NCBI RefSeq assembly: GCF_004210375.1 | Contig: NC_134837.1 | Coordinates: forward strand, 156,405,310-156,469,309 | From: Tachypleus tridentatus | Lineage: Eukaryota; Arthropoda; Merostomata; Xiphosura; Limulidae | Reading direction: 5' to 3' | DNA: 64,000 bases | In this document: in pieces, positions 34,877 to 48,277 of the stretch | Numbering within the stretch: position 1 is the first letter of the stretch | How the letters are laid out: each line of letters opens with the position of its first letter | Notes under the pieces: model-generated | Told to the model about the DNA's origin: nothing | Database searches by the model: none | The model's input: the letters and a program-made list of their open reading frames with translations, nothing else | Translations under genes and position numbers: made by a program

Positions 34877-35198
34877 CAGTGTTTTCCAAACTGTGAGGTG
34901 TTTCTTCCCACTTCGGGGCGTGTACTGGTTGGTTAGGGTGCCGCCTTTTGGCGGAAGAGCCTAAAAATGACGAGCGAAGAACAATCGCTGTTATATCAGA
35001 GTTGTTTTTTTCACCATACACTTACCCACTCTTTACTAGCATTTGTTAATCTAAAACTAATTATTTAAACAAGAAACAAAAAGGCTTATTTTTGATGTTA
35101 ACACTGGCGAAAATTGTTTCAATATGAGGGGGGGGGAGCGTAACAGAAATCTTGGTGAGTGTGAGGGGGCGCCGATATTAAAGATTTGGAAAACGTTG
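34877..35198. mobile_element. hAT-like MITE (probable)
   Basis: Ends CAGTGTTTTCCAAACT and, reversed, CAACGTTTTCCAAATCT, similar to many hAT ends (CAGTGTTTCCCAAACT type). The 322-bp interior is non-coding, with G-runs (gaggggggggg; gtgagggggcgcc). The flanking 8-mers do not match, so the expected duplication is lost or the ends are misplaced. Confidence 0.45.
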
Positions 35199-35599
35199 CC
35201 ATGAGAGGATTCTTCTAAGGTGTTTCCATAATCTGTAAAATAGTTTGTAAATATACCCTATGACTGTCCAAAAAAATCAGGAAGTACCAGAATTGCACGG
35301 TTTATCCCACGTGATTTTCTCAAAAACTCACTTTCGCAGTATCGAGCTTAGGCGTGCATAAAGAATTCGTTTATGTTGTACCAACTAGTTTGAAGGTAAA
35401 ATTTGACCCAACCAATATCTGTACAGTTACTCAGTATGAGTGATGGGAGAACAAGTAAAGAGCCAGTGTGTTTGACAGTTAAATCTTGGACAAACATGTT
35501 ATTGCACAGATGTACTAATTTTGAAATTTTTCTTCTTTCATTAAGGAGGAAGTTACGGGGCTGCCGAAGTTAGATTTCTTGAGTGGTCCATGAATTTGG

Positions 35600-35767
35600 A
35601 TCGACTCGTAATCCGATGGTCTCGGGTTCGAATCCCCGTAACACGAAATATGCTCGCCCTGTCAGTCGTGGGGGGGCGTTATAGTGTGACGGTCAATCCC
35701 ACTATTCGTTGGTAAAAGAGTAGCTCAAGAGTTGGCGGTGGGTGGTGATGACTAGTTGCCTTCCTGT
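35600..35767 (+). mobile_element. SINE-A, both ends truncated
   Basis: It starts inside the tRNA-like head at tcgactcgtaatccgatg and has a perfect B box GGGTTCGAATCCC, body acgaaatatgctcgccct, gttggcggtgggtgg and gatgactagttgccttcc, then stops before the tail. Likely trimmed by later deletion. Confidence 0.85.
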
Positions 35768-37860
35768 TGTTTTTAATAATTCATAGATGAAGATCCGCCA
35801 GTTTTGGTATCGTGTTTCTTGCTGATGCCTGCAACTACGTCTTTTTGAATCGTAAATAAAACTACTGATGTATGACAAAGGTCTAAGCTTCTATAATATC
35901 TATTGGGTTTTTTTCTCTTTAATTCGTTGTTCTTCAACAGAAATATTTATGATTTTCTTGCACGAAATTTCTACGCGATCGAGTTGTTAAGCGCGTTTAT
36001 CAACAAAATTGGATGACTACTTTATCTGGGTAATTGTCGACGTGCAGTGATGTATATCGTGGTATGTAAGGACTCCAGCATCAACCTTAGGATTTAATGT
36101 AATAAAATTAGTGCACAAAAGGTCACTTAGTGCTTGAATATCTCCGTTTCGCCGCTTATCTTTGTGTCGTTCCAATCATGTCATATGGTGTTTCGCCTAA
36201 TTACTTCAGATGAGCCAACATGTTATAAGTGCTTGTAGTTTCATACTATTTTAATGAGTTTGGTTCTTTTCTCAGCGTTATTTAAGACCTCCTTCACTCT
36301 ATACATTCCTTCGTAGGTGATGAGTCGTATTTGTTTTCATGGTAGTGTGGATAACAGACAGGTAGGGGCTCATTGTAGTCGGTAGCTGTTCTGTGTGATT
36401 AATGCTAATCTTCTAGAACAGATAAGACAATAACAACAAACATTCACTCACCAGAAAATCGTGGATGCTCAGAAGAAAATACTTTTATCTGGACACCTTG
36501 GAAACAAACTTTTCGCAGATCTCTTGTATACAGGGATTCGGATAGCTGGTATTAAAGAGCTTATTTCCAACTGTCATTTGTATTTTGAGCGTCTATTTAG
36601 TATGTCGATTTTGCAACCATGACATGTTAAAGCTAATTAGTGTTGTTTGTCCAAATTACTTTCAAGCGTTAATGGATACGAGTGTGATTATTATATCGCT
36701 TATAATTATCATTCTTATACATTAAATCTCTTTAAGAAGCTATAAAGCGAAACGTTGAATACCCAATTGATGAATAACAGCAGCTTAAGGTCGTATAATA
36801 CTAGTATTAAAATATCGTTTATACACCAACATGCTCTACATAAATCACATAATATATCATAACTGCCATTGTTATATAATTGTTATATTTGAATGTTTGT
36901 TATTAACTTTCAGCTTTTAAAATAAAAAAAAAAACGTTTGCTTGTTTAAAAAAGTTTTCCTACTAGCTTCTCTGCTTGAAATTTTAGAATCAGTTGGTTA
37001 CTACATAAGAAAACAATCCATTAAAGACGAATCAGTTGTGAGAACTTTGATAGTCAGTAGCAAAAACCCTGTATTTTCTCACTTTTCATATTTCATTATT
37101 TCAGTGTAAGTAATTATTGGCAGCAGCCTGCTTTAATATTATCGAAGCAAGTAGACTGGTGATCATTTCGGAGATGGAAAAGTAGATTTATTGCCTGTTT
37201 CATAGTTGATATGATATTTCATAAACAAAAACAATTAAGAAAAAGTATCTAATATTCTATTGAATGAGGTACTTGGATTCCTGAACTTTTGTAACTTGTA
37301 AAGTTGTTTTTGCTACAATGTTTACTTATTCTACATTTACACTAAACAATTTTCACCTGTTGGTTTTAATATCGAACCAGAATCAAAATGAAACTTTAAA
37401 CTCTTTGGTAGAGCATTTTATCTGGGCTCTAGTTTTCTAAGAACCTTAAAATATATCTGAAATAATAAAAGTTGACTTTTGTCCTTCTCTCCTATATTAC
37501 GATGAACCATGAGACGAATTTTTGTCGTTAATTCTCTAGGCCTCCATCTATTATCAATGCTATGGGATTTAAGTTTTAAAATGAAGGTTATATGTGTGTG
37601 TAAATAATATGGCTGAGCTATTTAATTGACGATAATAGAATCTGTAAGGTTTTAGGAAGAGAAAAGGGAAAGCTCAGCTTACTCCAATCTGTCGTGAAAG
37701 ACGATGAACTAATCTTAAAAATACATTCTTGTAGAAAGTTAGAAACCAACAAGCACTTTATCTGCTGAAAGAGAAACGCACACACAATCAGGCTACTACA
37801 TCGTACCCAATATTGAGCAATACTGTTGAAACTACAATGCATTTGTTTCTCACCATTAAG
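35768..37860. other. AT-rich intergenic stretch, no feature seen
   Basis: Nothing beyond AT-rich DNA and chance frames (for example 37618-37842 minus). Confidence 0.4.
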
Positions 37861-38022
37861 ACAGGATATTACATCACAGGACAGTCGATCAGGGTGTTCT
37901 TGAGTGTTGTGTACACAAGTTTCTTAAAACTACCGTTATTGCAATCCTCTCAGTTAAACATAGTAAAATAAACTGCTTATTACTAGCCACGTGGCTGTTA
38001 GTTTACAAGAGAATAAACATAA
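37861..38022 (+). repeat. Unnamed dispersed repeat, copy 1
   Basis: Matches 44180-44345 on the opposite strand across at least 160 bases. Shared blocks include acaggat, agtcga, tgtac, tttcttaaa, cagtt, aacatagta and the longest, ttactagccacgtggctgt, followed by gtttacaag. No terminal repeats or tRNA-like parts seen, so the class is unknown. Confidence 0.7.
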
Positions 38023-38470
38023 TGGAATTATGAGCATTTCGTTTACTTGTACGTTGTTCTAGGTTCTGTGAACTTCATCATGTAGGTGAAATAAAATCAG
38101 TTGCAAAATAATTATGAATTAAGTTTTCATAAAGTTTATGTTTGTGGTATTTTATCACTGATGATATTATAAATTACATTTAAAATGCTATAAAATCAAA
38201 CAAGTTTGAAAGTAACTTTCCAGTTTATAAGACATCATAAAAGTTAAATCGTTGATGGATCAGTGCACTGGTGGAGAGAGAAAGAAGGGGTATCTAGACG
38301 TTGTTGTTGTTTTTTTTCTTCAGACAAGTAATATGAAGTTTTTTTTTTTTGTTTCTTTTATTCCTAAAACGTTACGATCTGTACGAAATCAACATTTGTG
38401 GAATCTATAGAGGTATCGTGGGAATAGAAATGGGTATCAAAGTAAACATTAAGTCTGAAGACAGGAAACT

Positions 38471-38602
38471 GCTTGTTTGCTTGTTTAAAATTACGCACAA
38501 AGCTATATACAATGGGCTATCTGCACTACCCACTACGGTATCAAAACTCGGTTTCTAGCATTTTTAGTCTGTAGACATTCCCCTGGGCCACTGGGGGGCA
38601 AA
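38471..38602 (-). mobile_element. SINE-B (B2 type) with short duplication
   Basis: Plus strand: gcttgtttgcttgtttaaaa, ttacgcacaaagctatatac, aatgggctatctgcactacc, tatcaaaactcggtttctag, then head ccctgggccactgggggg. ACAGGAAA flanks it at 38461-38468 and 38603-38610. Confidence 0.85.
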
Positions 38603-38610
38603 ACAGGAAA

Positions 38611-39742
38611 TAAATGACTACATGTAAAAACGCCAATAACAAACAACACGCGCGACCTCCAAGTAACGGCTGTTGGTGATGAACAAAATTAAAACCAACG
38701 CTATTATAAATAATTAAGTTGTTTATATTAATGTCTGGTACCTGAAGTATTTCAAACAGAACAGTGCTTTGTAAGTGTTACGATAGAATAACCTAAACTC
38801 TACTGAAGGTGTCTACTACAGAATATGACCAGTTTCTTTTTTCTTCTTGATTTTGCCCAAGACTTTCTACAAGTCTAGTGACTATCCATCGCTTTATTCA
38901 TAAGATTGCTTATCGATATATGTACTGGATGAACTACTGGTATTACGTTTTGGAATAACACTATTATCATACAAGTTTCATCTGGGCAACGATTAGCTAA
39001 AAATATTCATGGAAAGTTGACTCGGGAATTTGGAATTCAAATAATAACGCGGTTTGTATTTTCTTAATCTGTTGAAGTAACTGTTTTAAAAGTAAAGCAT
39101 CTATTTCACGATATATATACTGAACTTGGAAGACATCTGACTTTAGGTTTCACGAAGTTTTTATTCCACACCAATTTTATTAACTGTGGGTGATTCAAAG
39201 TTGTTTTACTTTTAGTTAAAACTTTTTTAAATCTTACATTTTTATATGTTTTCAAATATATTGCATTAAAAATCAGTCTGTTTTTTTCTGCGAATAATGC
39301 AGATTTGTACAATGTACATGGCTGCCCTTAATTTTTATAACAAATATCTTCAGTAAGCATTTCTTCATGTTATGTTTGTAGAATTTCAAAGTGATTCTCG
39401 TAAAGTATCAACTTTTTGCGATCATTTCAAAATAACGAAATTGATATTTTTACAGCAGATTGTTTTAGTAATGTGTTGGTGTACAGTTTAACTTTATACC
39501 AATTCATGTATATCCCCTTACTTTCAATTTTGTAGATTATTTTATTCGAAATCCTTTTATGTGTTAGAAACATTCTGTATAAACATAAAAATTATGATTT
39601 CACAACAATGTATTTCTTTTTGTTCTCTTCAGTAAGAGAATCTGCTAAATAGGACATAAAAATATAGATAAAAGTATAATGCTAGAAAGTTGTACATAAT
39701 GCCTGTGTACTGTGAGTTGTAGAATACAACTGTGGAAAATCA
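38611..39742. other. AT-rich intergenic stretch, no feature seen
   Basis: No repeats or supported frames. Confidence 0.45.
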
Positions 39743-39878
39743 TTGAAATGAAGTGATTGTAAACGATACTATTCGTAACTGTTGTGTGCAGAAATAAGGC
39801 TTAACAATGTTGAAATGAAGTGTTTGTAAACAATACTATTCGTAACTGTTGTGTGCAGAAATAAGGCTTAACAGTGTT
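39743..39878 (+). repeat. 67-bp tandem duplication
   Basis: Two nearly identical units, each tgaaatgaagtgnttgtaaa, cnatactattcgtaactgtt, gtgtgcagaaataaggctta, acantgt, starting at 39744 and 39811. Only about three differences, so recent. Confidence 0.93.
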
Positions 39879-42224
39879 GATCATCATTATTACCCGATTA
39901 TTTAGCTATAAGTGCTAAGCTATAGGTTATACGAAGTTATAAATGCTCAGTTTCTTTATCGAAGAGTAATATTTACCGAAATTATGATCAAGTAAATGAA
40001 TAAAATGTTATCTTTATGAAAGTTTTTATAATAAATGATCCTTGTTTTACATTTATATACATCACTCGTATGCTTGCTTCCATGTTTTACTTTAGAAGTA
40101 ATTTAGCAAAGTTTTTTCCCTTTAAATTTGAAGTCTAGTGGAAATTAACCGGAATAATAGCAGCTTTTACCCTCTTTAAAATACATACTATTTATTACAG
40201 TTATTTTTCTATAGACTTCTGGCAAATTGAATGTTTTATACTATTAAACTAGAAACATATCATGGCTTCCACTAATTCTGAGTTACTGACTCGAGGAGAA
40301 ATTAGTAAGTCAGAGCTCAATATTACTGAGCGTCCATAATAAGGGATTGACAGTCGCGCATAGAATCGAACACTGCTTGTCAGCTTCAAAATACAGAACT
40401 CTACCATAGGACCGACTTGCACCCCACATTGCTTTGATTGCTAATACTGTTCAGCAGGGCGAGAAATGATTCCAATGAGCAAACAACGCGGAATGCGACA
40501 CCATGAAGAATAGTTAATAAGTGAAAAGATTTCTTTGTTTGTAGTCAGTGGACAAAAATTCTGGATTCTTCTTCTTGTTAAAGTAAATTACTTGTTTGGT
40601 ATTAATACGTGTGTGTTTATGTCCTGTGAGTTAGTGTATTATGGCATTATTCTGTGTTACATTATCCATCATAGTTTGTTATATTATTGTGAGGCCTAGG
40701 TTTTATAAAATAGGTCCTGATTTATATCGAATATTATTTTAAAATTAAATGTTCCGAGCTGAAAACGTTTTTTTTTTATTATTTCTTTAACAGCATTCTT
40801 GCATTGTATCTTTCGGTTGTGAAATATAAAAACAAATGAACAACATAGTTATGAGAGAAAAAAGAAACAAAACCCGAACATTATATTTGTTCTTGCTCTA
40901 ATCTAGCTATCCGTGTACTAAATACATATAAATAATAAACATGGGTTGACTATTATTGTAGGGTAGAAAATGAACGTTTTAAATTATGATGAATTATGAA
41001 AGACCAGGTGTGGGTTTTTTTGTTTGTTTGTTTCAGATGATTCTTGCATAGCTGCATAAAGGACTGTCTGCACCTAAATGTCGCTAATTTTGAACAGATA
41101 AATTTTAACGGAAAAAAACAGTTATTTAAATACGGCCTAATAGTTCTTAGGCTATTATTTTCTAACAAACATTAGGATTTCGTCATCAATTTTATAGCAT
41201 ACCCACAACTTTAAAATACAGATCGCTTTTCTTTTTCTTTCTGACGACTATAGACTAAGAACAATGTGTTTTGAAATACAATAGTTATTCCTGATCTATT
41301 GTAATAATAAAAAATATTATTTGAATATAATGATTAAACGGCTACGACTCGTCTCAATTTAAACTTGCCTATTACTTTCTCATAAAAAAACAACAAAAAC
41401 TACTGATTTCCAAAGAATTAGTCTAGTTTGACATTGAGTTGTTGCATTATCCTTTCAATTACGTTTAACGAAATTAATAGAAGCCATAAGCCATTATATG
41501 GTGCTTAACTGTAAAGTTCGTTTGATTGTTGGCTCACTGTATAGATCTATCCCGACATGATCAAAATGTCTTAGGTTCGTTCAGTGACAAACCACACAGA
41601 GAAACAATTATGACAATAGTAATACTTATTCCAAACCCAGGAATTCGAGAAATGTCTTCTGTATTCTAATACACTGAATCAGTTTTGAAACACGTTACTG
41701 TGATTTTTGTACAAAGTTCCTTACTGGGTTTTGTGAATATGACGTGGACTGGACTGGAAGGAAAAGGGGTAGTTTAGGTCAAATCTGGTAAATAAATTTT
41801 AAAATTCATATTTCTATAAAGTTTTTAAAAAGTTTTTTATTCCTGTAGACATTTTACATATTCCTATATTCATGACTCTTTTTATCTATCGAAGGAGATT
41901 GTAGTGTAACTTTTACAGCAAAAGCATCAAAGCTCTGCGTGGTTCAAAGTAGTACATCTTGTGCTTTATAATATAGGTTGGATGAAGATAAGACAGGTAG
42001 GTTAATTAAGTCCACAGTAGTAGGCTAGAGACTTTCATAGTTGTTTACATTACTTAATGAAATCATTTATAAACGAATAAGACGTGTTAACGTCTACCGT
42101 TACTTTGCTTTGTCAATAACGAAATCTGAAGGCAACTTTATTGAACAATCACTAAGCTTTTTCTACCTCAACAAGAATTACTGGTGATTCTGACCAGGAG
42201 CCAACTTCACTTGGAACTCTACTT
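39879..42224. other. AT-rich intergenic stretch
   Basis: A tRNA-like scrap in reverse orientation (cgcatagaatcgaacactgc) near 40350-40425 may be an old SINE head. Nothing else is supported. Confidence 0.4.
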
Positions 42225-42500
42225 GGCCCGGCATGGCCAGATGGTTAAGGCACTCGACTCGTAATCCGAGGGTCGCGGGTTCGAATCCTCGTCACACCAA
42301 ACATGCTCGCCCTCTTAGTCGTGTGGGCGTTATAATGTTACGATCAATTCCACTATTTGTTGGTAAAGAGTAGTCCAAGAGTTGGCGGTGGGTGTTGATG
42401 ATTAGCTGCCTTCCCTCTTGTTTTACACTGCTAAATTAGGGACGGCTAGCGCAAATAGCCCTCATGTAGCTTTGCGAGAAATTGAAACAAAATAACCAAC
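42225..42500 (+). mobile_element. SINE-A, full length, well preserved
   Basis: Close to the family consensus: ggcccggcatggccagatgg, ttaaggcactcgactcgtaa, tccgagggtcgcgggttcga, then accaaacatgctcgccc, body and tail gctttgcgagaaattgaaac. A box TGGCCAGATGG and B box GGTTCGAATCC are both intact. No clear duplication found. Confidence 0.93.
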
Positions 42501-42578
42501 TATACTCACATTCAAGCGCTCTCAAGACTTCTTAGCATACTACAGCAACCATGTCAATGTACAGTATCATTATGAAAA

Positions 42579-42610
42579 CACACACACACACACACACACA
42601 CTCACACACA
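42579..42610 (+). repeat. (CA)n microsatellite
   Basis: About 15 CA units with one CT interruption. Confidence 0.95.
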
Positions 42611-44170
42611 AACAGGATGTCCGTGCCTTTATATTTGCATATGACCACAACACAAGATGTGAAAAAAAAAATCTAGTGTCTTTAGCCGCGTGCAGGGATA
42701 AGATATACATATCTGCACTAGTTTTGATTATTAGTGCAGGGTTAGTGTATAATGTCTAACAACTAAAAACTGTGCTAATTTAAAAAAAAAAATTAAGGCT
42801 GGGTAAAATTGTGTTTATTTTCTATGTTGTGCAAGGGTTTCGTATGTCAATTACGGTGGGAAGAGGTTCGTGTTTAACTATACGTAAATTATTGCAGTAG
42901 AAGAAACAAAAATATTTCTAAATCTTAAGTGATTATTACACACGACTGGTATGCTTTTCTTCAGCTGTAACTCTTGTATTATGATGGATTGAGATTCTAA
43001 ATCTGAGCATTGGAGTAATTTTCATCTGGAAGAAAACATCTATATATAGATATCCAGAGACAAGAGAAAATGCATTCGTTTCCCTCTGAGCCCCAAGGGC
43101 AAATTTTCTAGTGAAGAAATGAACGAAAGCAGGATCGTTGTCATTTCATTGGTCATATATTAACCTTGACGTTTTGATATCTTTCGCTCACAAATACAAA
43201 TACATATTCGTTGCTATAGCAACGTAAATACTCGGTTCAGTTGATACTCTATTATAGAAATATGTGCGTCTGTACATCAGTGGTGCTCTCTGTTCAACGT
43301 TAAAGTAGTTTTTTTTTTTGCTTTTTTTCTGTTTTTGTAATATTGACCTCTGGATATAACTGTATTATGCACATGTTCTCTAAAATTATCCTCGGATGCA
43401 CGTTTAGATGACGATGGTTATTTCTAGGATGAAATTGGAACGTGTTACAAGCGAAGAAAAAAAATTGTTATTTTAGGACCAGAGCTGTAATGGCCTCATA
43501 CACATAATCTGTAGTAGAACTACAATTAGGAAAAACGCCACGTATACATGAACATGAAATCAGATTGACCTCGTACGAGATTGGTATGTGAACGATCATT
43601 CACTGGATGATGGAAACCAGTAACTGATAGCTGTAGACTCTGTGCTGTATAATATAGGTATTTTTTACCTAATATTTCGGTATATTCCTTATTTTAAGAC
43701 TCGCTGGTAACTTTTGAAGCCCATTTCTATTCCCTGGACAACCTCCTCTGTACATTTCGCAAATGCTGATTGGAAACAGATGCAATGTTATTATAAAAAA
43801 AAAACCAAAAAAAAAAAAACCCAAGAAACTCAAAGAAACTTTACATTTCTGATGAAGAAGAAGAAAAATCTGCTAGATCTTCCCCCCTCTCCCTGGACAC
43901 CACTGCAACGACTCATCAAATATTCACTTTCTGGCTTATATTTCCTCGTTTGGAAAGTTACTACATTAATACATTTCAAATGTAAATTATAACGTCATTC
44001 ACTACAATTAAAAAAACAACAATAAAGTAGCCTAAACTTTGTACTTTATAAAAAAACAAACAACAAAACAGGTTAATTCATTATTATTTGTGTAACTGAT
44101 GTTTCTGTATCTATATGGCGAGGATTATTTAGCCTAAAACATCATTCAAGTAAATGAAATAATTATAAAA
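42611..44170. other. AT-rich intergenic stretch
   Basis: Contains an A-rich run (43795-43830) that generates a Lys-rich false frame. No gene supported. Confidence 0.4.
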
Positions 44171-44179
44171 CCAATGTGT

Positions 44180-44345
44180 TTGTCGACTTGTAAACGGACA
44201 GCCACGTGGCTAGTAATGAATAGTTCATTCTACTATGTTCAACTGAATGGTTTCCAGTAGTAGTGGCTTTAAGAAATTCGAGTACATAGCAGTCGAGAAT
44301 GCCCAGGTCGACTATCCTATTATGTTTCGCATCCTGTATTAACAC
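44180..44345 (-). repeat. Unnamed dispersed repeat, copy 2
   Basis: Reverse-orientation partner of 37861-38022. A 66-codon minus-strand frame (44363-44163) runs through it, starting gaaATGAGT. Because copy 1 of the repeat does not keep this frame open, I treat the frame as incidental, though a decayed coding origin for the repeat is possible. Confidence 0.7.
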
Positions 44346-44399
44346 TGACACGAACGAACTCATTTCAGTTCCTACACAAGTGCTAAATGTCAGTTAGCA

Positions 44400-45490
44400 T
44401 GTTTAACCTCAGTTACGATTTTTTTTTTTTTTAAGAAATTTAAAGTTCTTTCTATATAACTGAAAGTTTAAGAATTAGCCATCACTTTCGTTAAATCGGG
44501 AATAAAGAGTAAGCCTTTCTTTTCCTATATTTAAAGCTTTACCTATCTTGTGATTATCGTTTAAATAACCCAGTTATATTATTCACATTTGTGCATATAA
44601 TTTTCCGTTAGAACTTGAGCTTGATGGGATTGGTAAAATATAGGACATAGAGAATCAAAAGACATAAAAAAACTGTTTATAATATGTAAGAAGAACAATT
44701 TCTATCGGAATCAGTCCACAGGGATAAACGATGGGATAGCAAAGAAACAGCCCGTACCTCTCCTTTTGAGGATATCTGTCAAGCTTTTGTTACATATTTA
44801 TCACATGCCAGGCTTATACTCGCTTGCCCATGGTTTAGAATTTTACTTAAAGTTGAAAAGAAGTTTTGAAAGCATTAGCGTGGAGTTGTGAGGGCCTGAA
44901 TGGGAAATAATACGAAGTACAGAGTATAAAGTTCCTGCAGCTATCACTTAAAAAGCGTGTGATAATGGATCTTGCTTCCAGGTTCTCATGCTTACAAGGA
45001 CTAAATGATGTTTTGTGATGGCAATGAAGCTAGACTCTTATATTATTGGTTTCGGTTTTTTGGTGGACCAAGACGGTCACTACTAGCCACTTCATGCCAA
45101 TCAACCAAGTGATGAGATACGTGGAATGCTGGTAGGGACTTCTTGATAACATAAAGGATACTTAAACGGGTTTCAGATAAGTCTTCACCAAATGATTACC
45201 TAGAAAATAAATCGGCAAAATTTCGTCTTTTGTTATCGTTAGTTAGCGTATACCTTGGATAAAAATACTCTACCTATATCTTTTATTTTACTTTGTTCAA
45301 ACTAGTTTTTTCTATTAGAGTGAATCTTAGAGCTTGTATTGTGGAAATTTACAAACCTAGTTGATTTTCTCTAAGGTGTAACTAAACTTTAAAAATAGCA
45401 GATGAACTCTCACGCTCCTAACGTTACTTAAATATTAGTCGTGGACTAATAATACCTGAAGTAATCGTATTTTTAAAGGCAGTTTTTACT
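44400..45490. other. AT-rich intergenic stretch, no feature seen
   Basis: A SINE-A head scrap (catgccaggcttatactcgc) may lie at 44805-44830. Confidence 0.35.
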
Positions 45491-45549
45491 TTTATACATA
45501 TATGTAATATATATATGTATAAAATAGCTATATATATATATAGCTATTT
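45491..45549. repeat. Two adjoining perfect palindromes
   Basis: First: arms tttatacatatat (45491-45503) and atatatgtataaa (45511-45523), 7-base loop. Second: aaatagctatatatatatat followed by agctattt (45522-45549), a 28-base perfect palindrome. Together they could extrude as a double hairpin. Confidence 0.85.
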
Positions 45550-46079
45550 GGTAATTTGTTTTTTTTTTATTTTTTCCCTAAAATATGATTAAATCGGATA
45601 TATTTAAAGCAATCATCGTTCTTATGATAAACGAATAACTTATGATTAATAACACACGTAGTCGTAGAAGCAACAATAAGCGATGTTTAACTTAGCATGC
45701 AAACAAGTAGTGTAGAGTCGTGTAATAATGTTGTAAAGGCACTATTTACTGATATAACGTTTGTTTATAAATGAAATGTACTCCTGCGTTTGTGCATTTA
45801 CTCTTTCAAACACACTTTCCTGACTGGATGTAATAAACGTATTTGATTAATAAAATTGTAATTTTAACTTGTGTAATTATTATTTTTTCTTTTAAAGGTA
45901 AAAAAAACAAACGGCTAGAGTATATATGTCTAATGTTTATATAAGCATACATAATACTTACAATGGATGAAAAGGAAGTACATAGTTCAGGTTGAATTAA
46001 GAATTCTCCATAAAAACCTCTTAATACTATTGAGTTAATTAATGAGTCCACAGGACCGTATACAAGTTTTTTCACTTTG

Positions 46080-46355
46080 AAGGTGCCTTTTTTCCTGGAA
46101 TGTACTTAAAGTATGGTTCAGAAACGTTGGTAAACTTGACCGAATCTCTGGAGGCGCTACGTATAGTATGGATAAGAAACAATAACATTTTATAATGTGG
46201 GCAAACGTGTTCCCCAAATGTTTGTAGGTGCTTATCTTCCTGGAATGTACTGCATAAAGTAGGGGTCAGAAAATATACCATTTTATTATAGTGTTGGTAA
46301 AATTTTTATTAAAATGTTTGGGTACTTCAGCGACCTCTTGCGTATAGTCTGGTTT
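46080..46355 (+). repeat. Diverged tandem duplication, period about 146 bp
   Basis: Blocks aggtgccttttttcctggaa, tgtactt, aaagta and tcagaaa at 46080-46130 recur as aggtgcttatcttcctggaa, tgtact, aaagta and tcagaaa from 46227. Further on, tctggaggcgctacgtatag and gcgacctcttgcgtatagtc correspond. An old duplication. Confidence 0.7.
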
Positions 46356-48225
46356 ATTGTTTGTTTGTGGAAAAACCTGTCTCTGGCTCTCCGTAGAAGA
46401 AATTTAAATTTCAATTTTATACTGCGTTGATTTAATGGAGGTTATATATAATTTCTTTGCGATATGTTTCTTCTGAATTAGATTTACTAATTAATTAAAT
46501 TTTTATATACAGTCAAAAATAAATTTCTTCTTAACACATTTAAGTGAGTTTTAGGCCATTTTTTTCGTTGCCTTTTAAACTACGTTTTTGTGACTAATAA
46601 ACCATGTAATGATTTAATAGCTCCAACCGAATTATGTACAACTTCAAAAGTTATGAAATATTCTTTGCTCTAGCTTTGTGAGGCTTTGCATTTTTTTGGC
46701 TCACATTACATTCTGTGAAGTTTCATAATTAAGTTTATGTAATTAGTTACGAGGCTAGATAAAATGAGATATTTAAAATTTAATGTTGAACAGTTCGTGG
46801 TAGTGTTTATTCTATTTTAAAGACATTTTATTTGTCAACAATCTGAGTGCCATGCATCAGAAACTGAAAACACTTATTCTGAGTGTATGAATGAGTGAAT
46901 AGTAAATCAGACTGGGATCTTTGAATGATCAAAAGTGTCAACAGGTTTGAATTCCTTATAAAAGGCCCGATGTATTTATGTTAGACGAGATGTGGGTAGT
47001 TTTCTGTTCGGCATGTGACATTTATGTTGCTATTGGATATACATGTAATATAGTAGTTATATACACGTTTGTTCGCTTTTGCATTTCCAGTATAATGACC
47101 ATGTGTGATATTTACTTTACTAGTCAGAATTTCGATACTTTGATCCTTCTTTAGTATTTTATTGATTAATGTTAACGCAATTAACTTGTGCACTATACGG
47201 AACGACGTGTAATTCTCAATGCACTTCGACCACTGTTCTTTTACAGTTAAATTTTCTGTATACATACACTGTTTTTTAATGATATTGATATGCTTTACAA
47301 TCAGCAAAGGTAACCTCGTGTTGCTGGTCCAGAATTAGCGACGTAAATCTAATGAAACATTTAATAATTTAGATTAAACATTTTGGAATCCAAAAGAAAG
47401 CTGATTGGTGATTGTTTAATTAGTTAATATATTTTTATGTTAACATTAGAAGGTATTTGAATTAGTAGAAAACTTAACGAATTGAAAAGGACATGCTGTA
47501 TAGCAATAAAAATTACGCAGGAAGGCGTTTTCTTAATGGTTTGAGATATGAACAGATACAAACACGAAACAGTTGCACGTTTTTTAAATGCTTTTGTCAT
47601 AGTTCAAAAGAGTTAATCATGAAATATCGAGTCGATAATACTGCACGACATAGAATAATAACTTTGTTACAAATTAATAAATTTTATGTAACATATCCGC
47701 AGTTGTTTTCTCTGCGATACACCTCGATATAGTCTTAGTGATATGTAGCGAGTTCAGATTTACAAAAGTTCTGTTAAACAAGACAGAGCTTTCAAAAATT
47801 TTGAAGTAAAAGTAAAAAACCTATTAAATGCGATATTCTGACATTTATCATGTTCACTTCATAACCTTTCCTTCTATCACCGAAACGAGGACAGATATTA
47901 AAATTGGTGTCACGTTTCGCCTATGTTTGCATGCGTGCCGTCCTTTCTATACGAAATACAGCTGCCCTTAAGACACAATATAATGAGGTTTATAGTTAAA
48001 TAGTTATATGACCGCTTTTCCAACATTTGCACACCTGTGAAAAAGTAGCTATCCGAAGTTCGTTTATATTCTGCTGTCCAATTGCAATTAAATTACTCAG
48101 ATTTTATTGTACACCCGAAGTGTAAATCGTGTTTAAGTCATTTCGGCTTGAAAAACTTTAGAAGCCTAAAATTTGAGTGTTTCATGTTTTTACACTGACA
48201 GAATTTGACTGTTTAAAAATAAAAT

Positions 48226-48230
<5 letters not shown>
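46356..48230. other. AT-rich intergenic stretch, no supported feature
   Basis: Frames at 46981-47307 (-) and 47493-47732 (+) lack splice-like borders and motifs. Confidence 0.35.

Positions 48231-48275
<45 letters not shown>
48231..48275. repeat. (TA)22 microsatellite
   Basis: Uninterrupted TA repeat of 45 bases; it may be variable between individuals. Confidence 0.97.

Positions 48276-48277
<2 letters not shown>

Noticed and set aside
42225..42310. A genuine tRNA gene
   Set aside because: A and B boxes are intact but the anticodon stem has an extra base and the sequence runs on into the SINE body; the same head recurs many times.
43714..43992. 92-codon plus-strand frame
   Set aside because: Its Lys-rich middle comes from an A-rich run; no other coding sign.
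44163..44363. 66-codon minus-strand frame with a good start context
   Set aside because: Lies in a dispersed repeat whose other copy (37861-38022) does not keep the frame open.
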